Counted from the first letter of the stretch, positions 32,236-42,358 are shown. The stretch is 51,670 bases of DNA from Flavobacterium sp. (GCA_030150335.1 JASLGC010000328.1:1-51670), one strand, 5' to 3'. Translations and numbers: made by a program. The notes: generated by a model not told the origin, from the letters alone.

Positions 32236-34458
32236 TTAATCTATCCAAATATTTCCATCTTGGGGGTTCAAAGGTGCTACCGTTGGCAATCTGAAACTTT
32301 CTGTTGCCACTATTTTAGGGAATGTAATAGTATTAAACCCTTCAATATTACCGTTATTATATATATCAAGCAACCCATTGCCAGCGCTACCTGTAAATCT
32401 ATGCATGACAGCGTTAGGATTGCTTGTTATTGTATTCCAGTACTCTGTGGTAATACCCTCTCTTTTAACACCGCTATATGAGCCACCATCTACATATATT
32501 AATTGAATACCATTAGCTTTTATCGGTGTGTTCGTTGCATAATTCCTATCACAAACACTTTGCAGCGTGTCAGGCGAATGTGTATTCGCAAAAGCTGTGT
32601 CCCAATTAGCTTGATTAGCTATTGTAGGCAGGCTGTAACCATTAGCAAACTTCAAAGATAAGTCTCCACTTGATGTAATAGGGGAGTTTTCAACTATAAA
32701 ACCATTAGGGGCTGTTAACCCCACCGAAGTAACATAACCCCCACCGCCACCACCCGAACCACCATTTTTATTTACCCATTTTTGCAATACAGAATCATAC
32801 GTTAACACCTGATCGTTTTGAGGATTAGTTATTACTACATCCGATAAGTTAACCAAAGTATTTAAAGGGACTTCACCCCCTGTACCCTCTCCAAACCAAA
32901 GAGTAGCAAACCCATCGCGGTTATCTTCTGGCTTTGGTTGAGCTACGGGAATTCCCAAAACATCGGTATTATACACCCCGTATGTAGTTATATCAAAAGG
33001 AGTGACCTTTCCTCTAGCTGTTACGCTTGCTAATGTTTCATTGGTCGCTTCTCCTGTTACACTTAAACCCTTGCTTACAGAATAATTATATCTATCAGCT
33101 TGGTTTTGCTGACGCACTATTTCATTAATACGTATTACATCAGTCAATGTAACATCATACAAATGCGCTTCTGCTATATCACGAACATAAGCTCCTATAC
33201 GTATATTATCGTCAAACTCCATCCCTTCGGCAATAAGCCTAACTAAACCACCTAGTTCAAAGGTTATATTGTTTTCTAAAATATACTTAGGTGTTGGCGA
33301 CACCGACCAAGTAAAACGCTCTCGTGAATATTCTGCAATATAATTATCACCTATTTCCTTCAAACGAGCTTCTGCATTAGTAACGTACTCCGTAGGCATA
33401 GAAATGTCTAGCAATACAAACTTGTCACCTATTTGCGGGCGCATAACAGTATTTGGCACTCCTGCAGGATATGCGGGATCATCCGTAATTCTATTTAATA
33501 CTATTTCTCTATCGGCATGATTATACCCGTTACTATTTACTGAAAATATAAACCCTGCCAATTGCCCCGAAGTAAAAGCAACCTTTACACTTTCACCCGT
33601 ATTTAGTAAGTGGTTGTTAATATCAAAATCTATATCTGTAGAACGTATTGCATTGTAGTTTTCAGTAGCCGGAACACTTGTAACACCCGCAATTAAACGT
33701 GGATATATATTAGCGAACTGTATATTTTCTTCTACTACATCGCCTGTGTGTGGCAGTACTATTGGATTTGATCCCGTAGGTTGCAAATATCTAAAACCAT
33801 ACGTGTTTGGAATATTTCTATTACCACCTTCAATTTTTAAAGTATTAAAGTTAGTTCCAGATATCCCTTGACGTTGTATCTTATAAAGTCCGTTACCTTT
33901 ACCATAGCTAAATGTAAGACCTGTTAAAGGCTGTCTACGTGTTAAATTAATAGTACGACCATCAACCCAAAATTCAAGTTGGTTTTTATCTGCAACGTCC
34001 TGCAGAACTGTAAGTAGCTTTGTGTTGGCATACGCATATTGCTGTACTTCCGTTTCATCAACAACGCCCAAAGTCCAACCGCTAGAAACTCTATTCGCAT
34101 TCCTAACAAGCAAATCTAAAACACTGCTAGCATTTCCCATCAAAAAAACTTCACCTTCTGTAAGCTGGTTATTTCTATCTAGTCCGTACAAATACCATTT
34201 GCCCAAGTCATAATACAAGGCTTCAAATTCAATTTGATACGTAAATCCTAGTTTTGTATTGTCTCTTGATATATCCTCCGGCTTGTTAAGTTTATATGTA
34301 TCTCCGTAAACGACTACAGTATCGCCAATACGGAAATCAATAGCTAATGCAGAAGACAAAGTAATCACTACCCTATCTTCTTGCATTATTGTTTTGTATT
34401 GCTTACCCTGAGCCTTACCAGACCATACAACTACATTACCTCTTTTAATCTCTATCAT
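32236..34458 (-). CDS. tail hub/tail-associated protein with fibre-like C-terminus (740 aa)
   Basis: Following the distal tail-like gene, the N-terminal 480 residues have the length and beta-rich character of siphophage hub (Tal) proteins. A Gly-rich linker (GGSGGGGGG, about 569-577) leads into a fibre-like C-terminus with TSVGLTAPNG and a final NPQDGNIWID. The order TMP, 136-aa protein, this gene is typical for baseplates of siphophages. Confidence 0.65.
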   Translation of the reverse strand: MIEIKRGNVVVWSGKAQGKQYKTIMQEDRVVITLSSALAIDFRIGDTVVVYGDTYKLNKPEDISRDNTKLGFTYQIEFEALYYDLGKWYLYGLDRNNQLTEGEVFLMGNASSVLDLLVRNANRVSSGWTLGVVDETEVQQYAYANTKLLTVLQDVADKNQLEFWVDGRTINLTRRQPLTGLTFSYGKGNGLYKIQRQGISGTNFNTLKIEGGNRNIPNTYGFRYLQPTGSNPIVLPHTGDVVEENIQFANIYPRLIAGVTSVPATENYNAIRSTDIDFDINNHLLNTGESVKVAFTSGQLAGFIFSVNSNGYNHADREIVLNRITDDPAYPAGVPNTVMRPQIGDKFVLLDISMPTEYVTNAEARLKEIGDNYIAEYSRERFTWSVSPTPKYILENNITFELGGLVRLIAEGMEFDDNIRIGAYVRDIAEAHLYDVTLTDVIRINEIVRQQNQADRYNYSVSKGLSVTGEATNETLASVTARGKVTPFDITTYGVYNTDVLGIPVAQPKPEDNRDGFATLWFGEGTGGEVPLNTLVNLSDVVITNPQNDQVLTYDSVLQKWVNKNGGSGGGGGGYVTSVGLTAPNGFIVENSPITSSGDLSLKFANGYSLPTIANQANWDTAFANTHSPDTLQSVCDRNYATNTPIKANGIQLIYVDGGSYSGVKREGITTEYWNTITSNPNAVMHRFTGSAGNGLLDIYNNGNIEGFNTITFPKIVATESFRLPTVAPLNPQDGNIWID

Positions 34459-34868
34459 TATACTATTGGGAATTTCTCTAATGGGTAATCATCTATAAAC
34501 TCAATTGAAAACCTTGCAGAATATGTCATTACTTGATTGTAACTAGTCATTCGACTGTACGCAAGTTTATACCGTCTATTCTTTTTATTATCATCAAAAA
34601 TAATCAATTGCCCCGTCAATATCAAATTAGAAAAAGCATTGTATTTGTTTTCAAAATCCTGCGGTGACGACCCTATACAAACAAAGCTAATGTTATATGT
34701 CTTACTCTCAAACTTGGGAGTTCCAAAATAACGATCTGTTCCGTTTTCGTCAACCCAATTAATAGATAGGCCGTTATTTTTTATTGTAGGCAAAGACCGA
34801 GTGGTGGCATTGAACCCCCACTCAACCGATACACCTATGCTACTTAGTAATACTCCGTTTATTGTCAT
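34458..34868 (-). CDS. distal tail protein-like (136 aa)
   Basis: Small protein directly after the tape measure (4-nt overlap) and just before the hub gene, the usual Dit position. The fold (IGVSVEWGFNATT ... FSIEFIDDYP) appears beta-rich. Shorter than SPP1-type Dit, so only the core may be present. Confidence 0.55.
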   Translation of the reverse strand: MTINGVLLSSIGVSVEWGFNATTRSLPTIKNNGLSINWVDENGTDRYFGTPKFESKTYNISFVCIGSSPQDFENKYNAFSNLILTGQLIIFDDNKKNRRYKLAYSRMTSYNQVMTYSARFSIEFIDDYPLEKFPIV

Positions 34869-37800
34869 AATCCTGCCCCCCTCTTTATTGCTTCCGAATT
34901 ACCCATTTTACTATTTATCTGCATCAATGAACTCTCTATTGTTATCAATCTTTCTAATTGCTCCGTATTACGTGCCGTTACGCGCGTGTTAAACTCTATC
35001 TTCCTAAGCTCCCCTAACTTGGTTTGCATCAACGTAAGCGAGCTATTGCCATACTGCTGAGTGTATTCTAACAACTGCAACTGCGCTATTCTTAAACCGC
35101 CAAATTCGGCTTCCAATCTGTTTGCTGTAGTTTCTGTTATACCTTGAATACCTTTAGACAAACTATCTTGTGATTCTTTTTCCGTTGTAAGACCTAATCC
35201 TGCGTATAGTTCGGTAAGTGAATTGTTAAAAACCTGTCCAATTTCATCAAACTTTTGTCTCCATGTTTCAAAATCAAAACCTGCTAACGAATTGTTATTT
35301 CCGACCATATACTCACTAACCTTTTCAATCATACTATTTACAAGTGGCTCAATGAATTTTAGTTTCAAGCTGTTTGCAATAGCGTTCTTAATGAACTTAT
35401 CAAAGGTTTTATTCATGGCTTTGATACCATCCTCACCAGCTTCAAAGGCACTTAGTAAAGCATCTGTCAAACTATTGCTTAACTCCTTGAAGGACGTTTG
35501 CACTAACATTTCTGTAATGCTACGGTTGATATCTTTTATCTTTTCATCAATAGAATCAAGATCGCGGTTATATCCTTCAACTTTACTTTGATCGGTTTTC
35601 TTTTTCTTTTCCTCATCCTTAGACATCTGTTGGATAAGCTTCCTTTGTTGCTCTAGGTTTTTAATCTGCTCTCTACTTGCAGAATAAAACTCTTCACCGA
35701 CACTATTATTTATAGTATTACCTAACTTTTGAAAAGCTCTGTCAAGCTCATTTACTGCTGCCTGACTTTCTTTGATAGACTTTTCTAACTTCCTATCTTT
35801 AGAGAATATATTAATAACCTTACTAACCGTTGTAATAGCATCCGCAATACCCCCTAAAATATCCCCCGCCATAAACTTAGCCGTTGCACTACCTGCGCTA
35901 CCTAAAGCATCCAATGACATTCCTAAGTCCTCGCGGAACTTTTCACTACCTACGCCTAATTGATCAAAAACATCACCAACAGCGTTGCCAATATCTATAA
36001 CCTTTTTAAGCTCGTTGTTTAAGGATTGACCTAAGTTTGCAAGAGCATCCTCTTTAGCCATTCCTTTAGCAATTTTATATTGCCTTATAGCTTCCTTTAA
36101 ATTATCTAGACCACGACCACTTGTATTGATTTTAATCTCGACATCACCTATTTGTCTTAACGCTGCATCATACTGCTGAATGGTTATTTTACCTTCGTCA
36201 AGCATAGTTTTTAAAGTATTCTTCAATACTTCGATAGAACTAGTTGCCTGCTGTTTGGTTTTATCCATTATGTTAACAAACACATCCGCCCATGCTCCGG
36301 AGTCTTGCAAATCCTCCATTGACAGCGCGTTAATAGATTCCTTTTTCCACTTATCGAGCTGTGCTATCTGAGCATCTGTAGCCCCTTCGCCTAAATCCTC
36401 AACGGCTTTGTAGTACTTTCTATCTATCTCTAAAACCTTATCACTATATGACTGCGCTAAGGCTAAAGCTTCCGCATAATCTGCATTTTCCTGCTTGCGC
36501 TTCGTATCAGAAAACACCTCTAAACGTTTTTTCAATACCTTTAATTGGTCTTGCTCCTGCCCTGTTAAATCTCTGCCTTCAAAAGAATTAATAGCGTTTT
36601 GCAACTGCTGTTCATAAGTTAAGGCGAAATTTAATTCAGAATCAAATCTTTCTTTTGCTTTTTCTTCGCCAATCTTATTTTTTAAATCTTGGTACTCCGT
36701 CCATAATTGCAATTCACGGTTTAATCTTTCTTGCTCCAATGCAAACGCCTGCTTATTTCTAACAGCTATTAACGCTTGCTCTTGGCTTGTCTGCAAAGTA
36801 GAAGTGTCAATTTTCTGAGCTTTTGTTTTAGCGTTGTAAGCTTCTATTTCACGTAATAATGTAGCGTACTTGTTTTTAACAGACTCAATCTCTTGCTCGT
36901 TGTCCGACATCGTTTTATTTAGGAAAGACGTGTCAGCATCCGCCCACTTATTAAGCAATGCAATACGCTTTTCACCATCTTGCTCAATCTGTCTATTTAA
37001 TCTTTCTTGGTCTCGTAACGCTTTTTTAGATGCTTCATTGCTTGCCTTCCCCGAACGCTCGTCTAACTTTTTCTGTAGTTCGTCCGCTTCTTTGATTAAT
37101 TTATTCTTTTGCGCTAAGTCGGTATTATCTTTTACAACCCATTGGTTAGCTAACTTTCTTTTTTCAGCAATTTGCTCTTCTAATTCCGCATCAGAAACAA
37201 TCCCTTTAGAAATACGCTCTTGCGTTGCTAATGCTTTGTTTTGATCATTAAGTTTTGACAATACCGCATTTTCAGCGTATAGTCTTTCTTTTAAAGTTTT
37301 TTCAAGTTGTAATTGTTTTTCTAGCGTCTCGTCTGCTTGCCTGCGATATCCTGGCTTAGCCATTTGCTTACGTAATTCTTCACTGGCTTTTATTTGTGCT
37401 TGGATAGATTGTATTTGTATTTCTCTATCTTTTATTGTAGCCTGCCTAGACTCTGTAACCGCTTTATCAAAACCTTTTACTCTATCGGTTGACTCTTGAA
37501 TATACTTATCAATGTTAGTTGCACTAAGCTCTCCGGATATCTCAGCAACCCAACCTGCAATAGCAATCTTAGCGTTTTGCCATATAGTAGATAAACGAGA
37601 TACTTTACTACCTAAGCCATCAACAGCAACACCCGAACGCTCCATTTCACGTTCAATGATGTTACCAACAGCAATATTAAAGTCACCTACTTTTTTAACT
37701 TCCTCTTGAATATCTATAATAGATAATCCTAAGTTGTCCAAAACCATTGTGGATTTACGACCTAACCCCGTAACAAATGAGTCTACTAAATAATCTACAG

Positions 37801-39052
37801 ACTTGCCTGTGTCTTGCGCTCTACGTGTTGCAAACTCCAAACCTTTTGCTAGAACGTCTAAAGGTATCTTAAAGTTGTTGGCTTCTACAGCTAGAGTCAT
37901 TAGTTTTAAATCGTCTACAGTGTCTTGAGTGGCTTTTCTAAGCCTTTGTAACCCTTGCTCACCTGCGCCTAAACGAGCGTAAGCCAAAGAAACACCTTCT
38001 AGTTTTTTGGTAACTTCGAATATCTCTAAACCAAAAGAAACAACTTGCTGAACACCAAAAGCAATACCTACAGCACCCGCCATATTACGCAAAGAGCCAA
38101 GCATACTACCGATAGACTTATTGCTACCTTGCATTGATTTGCCTGCCTTCTCTACCTCTGCACTTACTTTATTGTATTCGCTAGCAATCTTACCGCCTAT
38201 ATCTGCATTTTTACGCTGCGCTTCTGAAAGATTATCGTACTGCCTTTTAAGCTGTGTTAGCTTGGCTGTCATTTCTGAAATAGAACCAATGCTTGCGCGC
38301 TCCGATTCTCTCAGTTGATCAATACGCGCTTTGGCTTCTGTAACAGACTTGTTGTTGTTTTCCTGCTGAACACGCAAAGCAGAAACAGCTTTAACATACC
38401 CTTCCTGACTTAATGACCCGTCTTTAAGCGACTTATTAAGATTTGCCTGCTTTTCATTTAGCTTTACGGTTGCCTGCTCTAAGTTAACGACACGCTGATA
38501 AGCATTTTGCAAAGGAGCGCTCAAACCTTCATACGAGTTCAACACAGCCCCCATAGAGTTTTTATACTCCGACCCTACACCCTTTAAAATGTCGCGTTGT
38601 AAAGCTTCTACTATCTGCGCCTTTTTCGCCACCTCATCATACGAACTTGCAACCTCTTCGTTACCTTTAGCTACGGACGATTGAGATTCCGAAACAGATT
38701 TATTAGCACCCGCAACATTATCTGCTACGCCCGTATATTGCTTACTTTGGTTTAATAACTGCTCATTGGTAAACAAGTATCCTTTTGCATTATCACCTAC
38801 TTGCTTGAATGAGTTGCTTATCGTTTCATTTGCGCTTTGGATATTTCCCGTTGACTGTATCAACTTTTGGTTAGCATCAGTTAGAGCAGTTGCATTCTCA
38901 GATGCTTTAGCGTACACATCAGCCATCCCATCCATAGACTTCGTGCCATCGGCAATAGCTTTGCCTGCTTGAACGGCTTTATCGGCAATATCATCGAATA
39001 CTTTATCGACGTTGTTATCCTCAACTTCTATTACATATTTTATTTCCGCCAT
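34865..39052 (-). CDS. tail tape measure protein
   Basis: 1395 aa, the longest gene. Long coiled coils fill most of the protein; a hydrophobic segment follows about residue 320 (NMAGAVGIAFGVQQVVSF) and another near GDILGGIADAITTV. Its length predicts a long non-contractile tail; by the rule of about 1.5 angstrom per residue, roughly 200 nm. It follows the chaperone genes, the canonical order. Confidence 0.93.
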   Translation of the reverse strand: MAEIKYVIEVEDNNVDKVFDDIADKAVQAGKAIADGTKSMDGMADVYAKASENATALTDANQKLIQSTGNIQSANETISNSFKQVGDNAKGYLFTNEQLLNQSKQYTGVADNVAGANKSVSESQSSVAKGNEEVASSYDEVAKKAQIVEALQRDILKGVGSEYKNSMGAVLNSYEGLSAPLQNAYQRVVNLEQATVKLNEKQANLNKSLKDGSLSQEGYVKAVSALRVQQENNNKSVTEAKARIDQLRESERASIGSISEMTAKLTQLKRQYDNLSEAQRKNADIGGKIASEYNKVSAEVEKAGKSMQGSNKSIGSMLGSLRNMAGAVGIAFGVQQVVSFGLEIFEVTKKLEGVSLAYARLGAGEQGLQRLRKATQDTVDDLKLMTLAVEANNFKIPLDVLAKGLEFATRRAQDTGKSVDYLVDSFVTGLGRKSTMVLDNLGLSIIDIQEEVKKVGDFNIAVGNIIEREMERSGVAVDGLGSKVSRLSTIWQNAKIAIAGWVAEISGELSATNIDKYIQESTDRVKGFDKAVTESRQATIKDREIQIQSIQAQIKASEELRKQMAKPGYRRQADETLEKQLQLEKTLKERLYAENAVLSKLNDQNKALATQERISKGIVSDAELEEQIAEKRKLANQWVVKDNTDLAQKNKLIKEADELQKKLDERSGKASNEASKKALRDQERLNRQIEQDGEKRIALLNKWADADTSFLNKTMSDNEQEIESVKNKYATLLREIEAYNAKTKAQKIDTSTLQTSQEQALIAVRNKQAFALEQERLNRELQLWTEYQDLKNKIGEEKAKERFDSELNFALTYEQQLQNAINSFEGRDLTGQEQDQLKVLKKRLEVFSDTKRKQENADYAEALALAQSYSDKVLEIDRKYYKAVEDLGEGATDAQIAQLDKWKKESINALSMEDLQDSGAWADVFVNIMDKTKQQATSSIEVLKNTLKTMLDEGKITIQQYDAALRQIGDVEIKINTSGRGLDNLKEAIRQYKIAKGMAKEDALANLGQSLNNELKKVIDIGNAVGDVFDQLGVGSEKFREDLGMSLDALGSAGSATAKFMAGDILGGIADAITTVSKVINIFSKDRKLEKSIKESQAAVNELDRAFQKLGNTINNSVGEEFYSASREQIKNLEQQRKLIQQMSKDEEKKKKTDQSKVEGYNRDLDSIDEKIKDINRSITEMLVQTSFKELSNSLTDALLSAFEAGEDGIKAMNKTFDKFIKNAIANSLKLKFIEPLVNSMIEKVSEYMVGNNNSLAGFDFETWRQKFDEIGQVFNNSLTELYAGLGLTTEKESQDSLSKGIQGITETTANRLEAEFGGLRIAQLQLLEYTQQYGNSSLTLMQTKLGELRKIEFNTRVTARNTEQLERLITIESSLMQINSKMGNSEAIKRGAGL

Positions 39053-39270
39053 TTATCAAATTCTAGTATTCCAAATGTACACATATCTAGCCGTTTAACA
39101 AAATTATAACAGTCTGAAAACTCATATTCTTTGTAGCCCATATCTATCAGCTCCTTAACTAATTTAGTAAAGTAATCAGGGTTATTTGGTGCTAAATCAG
39201 AAATAGGCATACGTTCCCGTATACCTATATTTTTTATTAATGATAAAGCTTTTTTTTGATGTTCTGTCAT
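39040..39270 (-). CDS. unknown protein between chaperone and tape measure (76 aa)
   Basis: ATG overlaps the stop of the frameshifted chaperone product (ATGA) and its end overlaps the TMP start by 13 nt. A small helical protein (LVKELIDMGYKEYEF). Possibly a further tail assembly factor. Confidence 0.65.
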   Translation of the reverse strand: MTEHQKKALSLIKNIGIRERMPISDLAPNNPDYFTKLVKELIDMGYKEYEFSDCYNFVKRLDMCTFGILEFDKWRK

Positions 39271-39889
39271 ATTTGTTTGTTCATTAACTTCTGTCCAAAT
39301 TCAAATAAACTCATGCTTTCGTCTTTCTTTGTAGTTTTATTTTCACTACCGGAAGATGGTATTGTAGCTATCGCCCCTTGTATAAACTGCCACGACATAA
39401 CGTGCATTATTTCGGTGTATGTCGCTCCGTTCATATACTTAAGTAAAGAAAGTATTAAGGCGTGGGGGCTGTCTGCTCCTGGTGTTTTGTTGGAATCATG
39501 TTCACTTGAAGCATCGATCCCAAAGTATGAAAAAAACTTTCAAACCCTATCCTCCCATAGGTAACATTTATCATGGTAGAAATTTGATCCGTTGTAAAGT
39601 CATTCATCAGTGTATTAACAAGCCATTGCGGGGGCGCGGTCGGTTTATTATGTATTGCTATTGCCAAGAACTTAGCCGGAGCTTTTACATTTGAGTGCAT
39701 CACCTCAAAGAAGCTACCGTCTACCTTTATTTCGTTGACTAGTTCGGTAAGCTGTAACATCGTGTGAAGCGTTACGCTTTGAACCTCTAAGTTATGAGTT
39801 TTCTTGTAAAAAGGAATTTTTGTCTTCCGTTCTATAACTGCTAATAGCGTAGGAGTATTCGTTATTGATTGTATGATCTGTTGTGTCAT
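39267..39889 (-). CDS. tail assembly chaperone, -1 frameshift fusion product (207 aa)
   Basis: Read 39889-39530, slip back one base at the T7 run, then 39530-39267. The extension of 87 residues (SYFGIDASSE ... LLKYMNGATYTEIMHV) is open all the way to a TGA that overlaps the next ATG. No independent start serves this frame well. This matches the gpG/gpGT pairs found ahead of the tape measure in siphophages. Confidence 0.8.
39455..39889 (-). CDS. tail assembly chaperone, unshifted product (144 aa)
   Basis: The zero-frame product stops at TAA 39455. It ends with a short tail (EQTAPTP) that differs from the fusion. gpG-type proteins coat the tape measure during tail assembly and are absent from the virion. 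It follows the accessory island, which separates it from the major tail gene. Confidence 0.8.
   Translation of the reverse strand: MTQQIIQSITNTPTLLAVIERKTKIPFYKKTHNLEVQSVTLHTMLQLTELVNEIKVDGSFFEVMHSNVKAPAKFLAIAIHNKPTAPPQWLVNTLMNDFTTDQISTMINVTYGRIGFESFFHTLGSMLQVNMIPTKHQEQTAPTP
39492..39536 (-). promoter_or_regulatory. -1 programmed ribosomal frameshift signal
   Basis: In-frame slippery heptamer T-TTT-TTT at 39536-39530 (codons AGT TTT TTT). Eight nt later a stem-loop: GGGATC-G-ATG pairs with CAT-GATTCC (39521-39492), nine pairs with one bulge and one G-U, loop of 11 nt. The spacing and position match known -1 signals. Confidence 0.8.
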
Positions 39890-40056
39890 TTTGATTTTAT
39901 TATTGCTTGTTTGATTTGTTCATGTGACTCCTTCACTGTATATACTCGGAATCCAGTAGGGGTATAAGCTGTTATATGATTATCTTTATACATATGTATA
40001 TCTGATATTCTTATTGACGCAAATGTGCCGTCACTTTGTTTTACTTCGATGAACAT
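39886..40056 (-). CDS. small conserved phage protein (56 aa)
   Basis: ATG at 40056 (MFIEVKQSDGTFASI); the upstream frame to 40146 lies within the membrane gene and is rejected. A compact alpha/beta protein (VYTVKESHEQIKQAI). It overlaps the chaperone start by 4 nt. Confidence 0.65.
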   Translation of the reverse strand: MFIEVKQSDGTFASIRISDIHMYKDNHITAYTPTGFRVYTVKESHEQIKQAIIKSK

Positions 40057-40226
40057 ATTGTTTTTATTATAAGTGATATAACTATTATAATTAACAAGGC
40101 ACACCACGGCAACCATAGTGGTGATGTCACCCACCACCACGACCAATCTATATTTTTAGTCAATTTTAAAACAAGGAATACTGCAAAGAGTATTCCCGTT
40201 AATCCTAATCCGCTGTTATTTTCCAT
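40041..40226 (-). CDS. membrane protein, Fragile-X-F-associated-like family (61 aa)
   Basis: LKLTKNIDWSWWWVTSPLWLPW followed by a long hydrophobic helix is the signature of a small phage membrane family often labelled transmembrane Fragile-X-F protein. Two membrane segments. Function unknown; common in phages of many hosts. Overlaps the neighbour on each side. Confidence 0.75.
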   Translation of the reverse strand: MENNSGLGLTGILFAVFLVLKLTKNIDWSWWWVTSPLWLPWCALLIIIVISLIIKTICSSK

Positions 40227-41304
40227 CGTACAACCTTTCGTAATCTTCTTTTGTTAAGTTATGTAGAAAGTGAGTAGTTAATTTAGTTTCACCGTTAACA
40301 GTAGTTTTTAAAACCGCATTTACTTCTATGTGGCTTATTTCTACTTCTGCACTTATTTCAAGTTTGTTTTTTGGTTTGATACGGTATTCGTTATGGTCAT
40401 GCCAATTAGGTTTTTCAACAGTATACCATGTATTGTCAAGTTGCAAACATTCAATAACAGCCCCGTTCTTATGCGCTTCTTTTAATTCTGCAAGCTTATC
40501 TACTTCTATTATTTCAGCCCATTTACCGTTTTTGAAAACAACCGAAGCGTCAAGGTGTAAAGTGTTATTTTCAATTTCATATTCATATCCTTGATTGCTA
40601 TCAAAGTCCCAAACCGCACCGTCCTCTAAGCACTTACTATTACCTACTTTATACCCCCTCCTTTCAGCTTCTTCAATCAATGCTTTTTCTACTTCTTGTG
40701 GAGTGGCTTCTTGCCATTCACAGGCCCTACTACAACACAAACACTCATACCATTTGTTACTTATAAAACCGTAGTTAACATCTTTATTTAAGCAATCTAC
40801 TTTAAACAAAAGCTGAGTGTTATCACTTACGCCCTTATACCACTTCCCTACTTCCAACTCTTTCTTCGTCTCTAACAACCCCTTTTCTTCTTCGGTAGCG
40901 TATCGTAGGAAGTTATCGAAACATCCACCTGTAATTCCATTACCAATATAACCTGGTTTATTCAAGTAATAAGCCTTGTCTAAATCAAAATTAAATATAG
41001 CTTCATACTCTTTAAATATACCAACTGCAACATCTCCTGAGTCTTCGCACACAATTATATCACCAAGTTTTAAATTATCTAATGCTAAAATATTACGTAG
41101 TTCTTTTGGTTTGATTACTTGTAGTTTTCTACCACCGCTTAAAGTATCTGTATTATTACCAGACCAAGCGCCGTTGCAGAAACATATATAGTTATACCTA
41201 AAAATATCATGATCTTGCCATTGACCAAACATATCCAATATACCCCTTACTTTTTCTCTGTTTTTGTCCGTAATTTTAACGGCTACTTCTGTTTTCTTTT
41301 TCAT
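40216..41304 (-). CDS. modular phage hypothetical protein (362 aa)
   Basis: Built from short modules seen in other phage proteins: KELEVGKWYKG (about 148-158), a cysteine cluster ECLCCSRACEW, TPQEVEKALIEEAERRGYK, and WHDHNEYRIKPKN near the C-terminus. Such mosaic proteins are frequent and uncharacterised. Part of the accessory island. Confidence 0.7.
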   Translation of the reverse strand: MKKKTEVAVKITDKNREKVRGILDMFGQWQDHDIFRYNYICFCNGAWSGNNTDTLSGGRKLQVIKPKELRNILALDNLKLGDIIVCEDSGDVAVGIFKEYEAIFNFDLDKAYYLNKPGYIGNGITGGCFDNFLRYATEEEKGLLETKKELEVGKWYKGVSDNTQLLFKVDCLNKDVNYGFISNKWYECLCCSRACEWQEATPQEVEKALIEEAERRGYKVGNSKCLEDGAVWDFDSNQGYEYEIENNTLHLDASVVFKNGKWAEIIEVDKLAELKEAHKNGAVIECLQLDNTWYTVEKPNWHDHNEYRIKPKNKLEISAEVEISHIEVNAVLKTTVNGETKLTTHFLHNLTKEDYERLYDGK

Positions 41305-41310
41305 AATATA

Positions 41311-41727
41311 TTATTTTTTATTGTAAATTTTAACACTTCCTTTTGTAGCAACACGACCGCCCCACTTCTCAACTGTAACGATACTATCATCTTTCGCTAC
41401 AACATTAACAGAACCCCCACAAATATACACTTCTAAAACGTCATATCCTTGCGCTATTATTTCAACGTGTCCGCTGTAGATAAGTACACGGCTATTAGAA
41501 ACTCGTATATTAGCATCAGATATATAAATACCTCTACTTCTTAATAATGATTCGTGTTTCTTCATTAATGGTAAAGCAGGATACTTATGCTTCATGCAAA
41601 ATTCTATACACTCTGGCATTAACATAATGTCTATCATTTCACTTGGGCTTGTAACCTTTGGTATTAAGTTTGGCGCTAAATCGCAAGCTCCCATACTTAT
41701 AATTTCTTTTCTTAATTCTTCGAACAT
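41311..41727 (-). CDS. unknown protein (138 aa) with beta-helix-like C-terminus
   Basis: ATG at 41727 (MFEELRKEIISMGACDLAP) is chosen; the frame to 41805 overlaps the micro membrane gene. The C-terminal half (IYISDANIRVSNSRVLIYSG ... VAKDDSIVTVEKWGG) has the periodic short strands of a pentapeptide or beta-helix-like fold. Function unknown. Confidence 0.7.
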   Translation of the reverse strand: MFEELRKEIISMGACDLAPNLIPKVTSPSEMIDIMLMPECIEFCMKHKYPALPLMKKHESLLRSRGIYISDANIRVSNSRVLIYSGHVEIIAQGYDVLEVYICGGSVNVVAKDDSIVTVEKWGGRVATKGSVKIYNKK

Positions 41728-41843
41728 ATTGCTCCGTGTGTTGTTATTATTATTGATGAAATTGACAAAATTGTGATTGTCACTAATGGTACGTAATACA
41801 AACATACTGCTAATATTACGAATGCTGAAAGGATTAATTTCAT
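41712..41843 (-). CDS. micro membrane protein (43 aa)
   Basis: ATG at 41843, ATGA overlap with the upstream stop (41840) and 16-nt overlap with the next gene. Hydrophobic through residues 3-35 (MKLILSAFVILAV...). Resembles the 536-685 product in type. Confidence 0.55.
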   Translation of the reverse strand: MKLILSAFVILAVCLYYVPLVTITILSISSIIITTHGAICSKN

Positions 41844-42358
41844 ATCTTTTTAAATATATAAGGGTTGTAAAATGTTTTTTGTTCGGCTTCTTGCCACTTA
41901 GCTGTATAATTAGAGTAAAACATGTCGTGACCTTTAAAATTCTTCTTATAAACCTTGAGATTTCCTAACGGATTCTCATACAAATAAATACCTTTTGATT
42001 TTATTAGTGAGTGGAGGGATGGTAATGCTTCTTTATAAACCCAATCGTTATTTTCATAATCCAAGTAACAATGTAACATATCTTTTATATATTGTGTTTG
42101 AAATATAAATCTACTATCAACTATCTCGATAGCTTGTTGCTCGGTTATGTCGGAAAGTTTAAAATCCCCTTCAGTATTGCCTATGTATAAAAAACCTTTT
42201 ACATCACCATTATCTATTCTATTGCATTTGTTTAGACAGTCAAGTTTTGAAGAACAAGACTGGACTATATAACCATTATGTTTCATTACATGAATTGCGT
42301 TAGGTAAATCAACCAATACAAACTCACCTTTACTTGTTTTAAATTCTTTTACTTTCAT
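41840..42358 (-). CDS. unknown protein (172 aa)
   Basis: Soluble, with no recognised domain; ends AKWQEAEQKTFYNPYIF. It overlaps the upstream gene by 4 nt. Island gene. Confidence 0.7.
   Translation of the reverse strand: MKVKEFKTSKGEFVLVDLPNAIHVMKHNGYIVQSCSSKLDCLNKCNRIDNGDVKGFLYIGNTEGDFKLSDITEQQAIEIVDSRFIFQTQYIKDMLHCYLDYENNDWVYKEALPSLHSLIKSKGIYLYENPLGNLKVYKKNFKGHDMFYSNYTAKWQEAEQKTFYNPYIFKKI

Noticed and set aside
36870..37244. 124-codon plus-strand ORF, and others opposite 34865-39052
   Set aside because: Mirror images of the coiled-coil tape measure gene (Ser/Leu/Phe-rich).
39256..39564. 102-codon plus-strand ORF filling the gap 39271-39454
   Set aside because: The gap is explained by the -1 frame of the tail chaperone on the minus strand.
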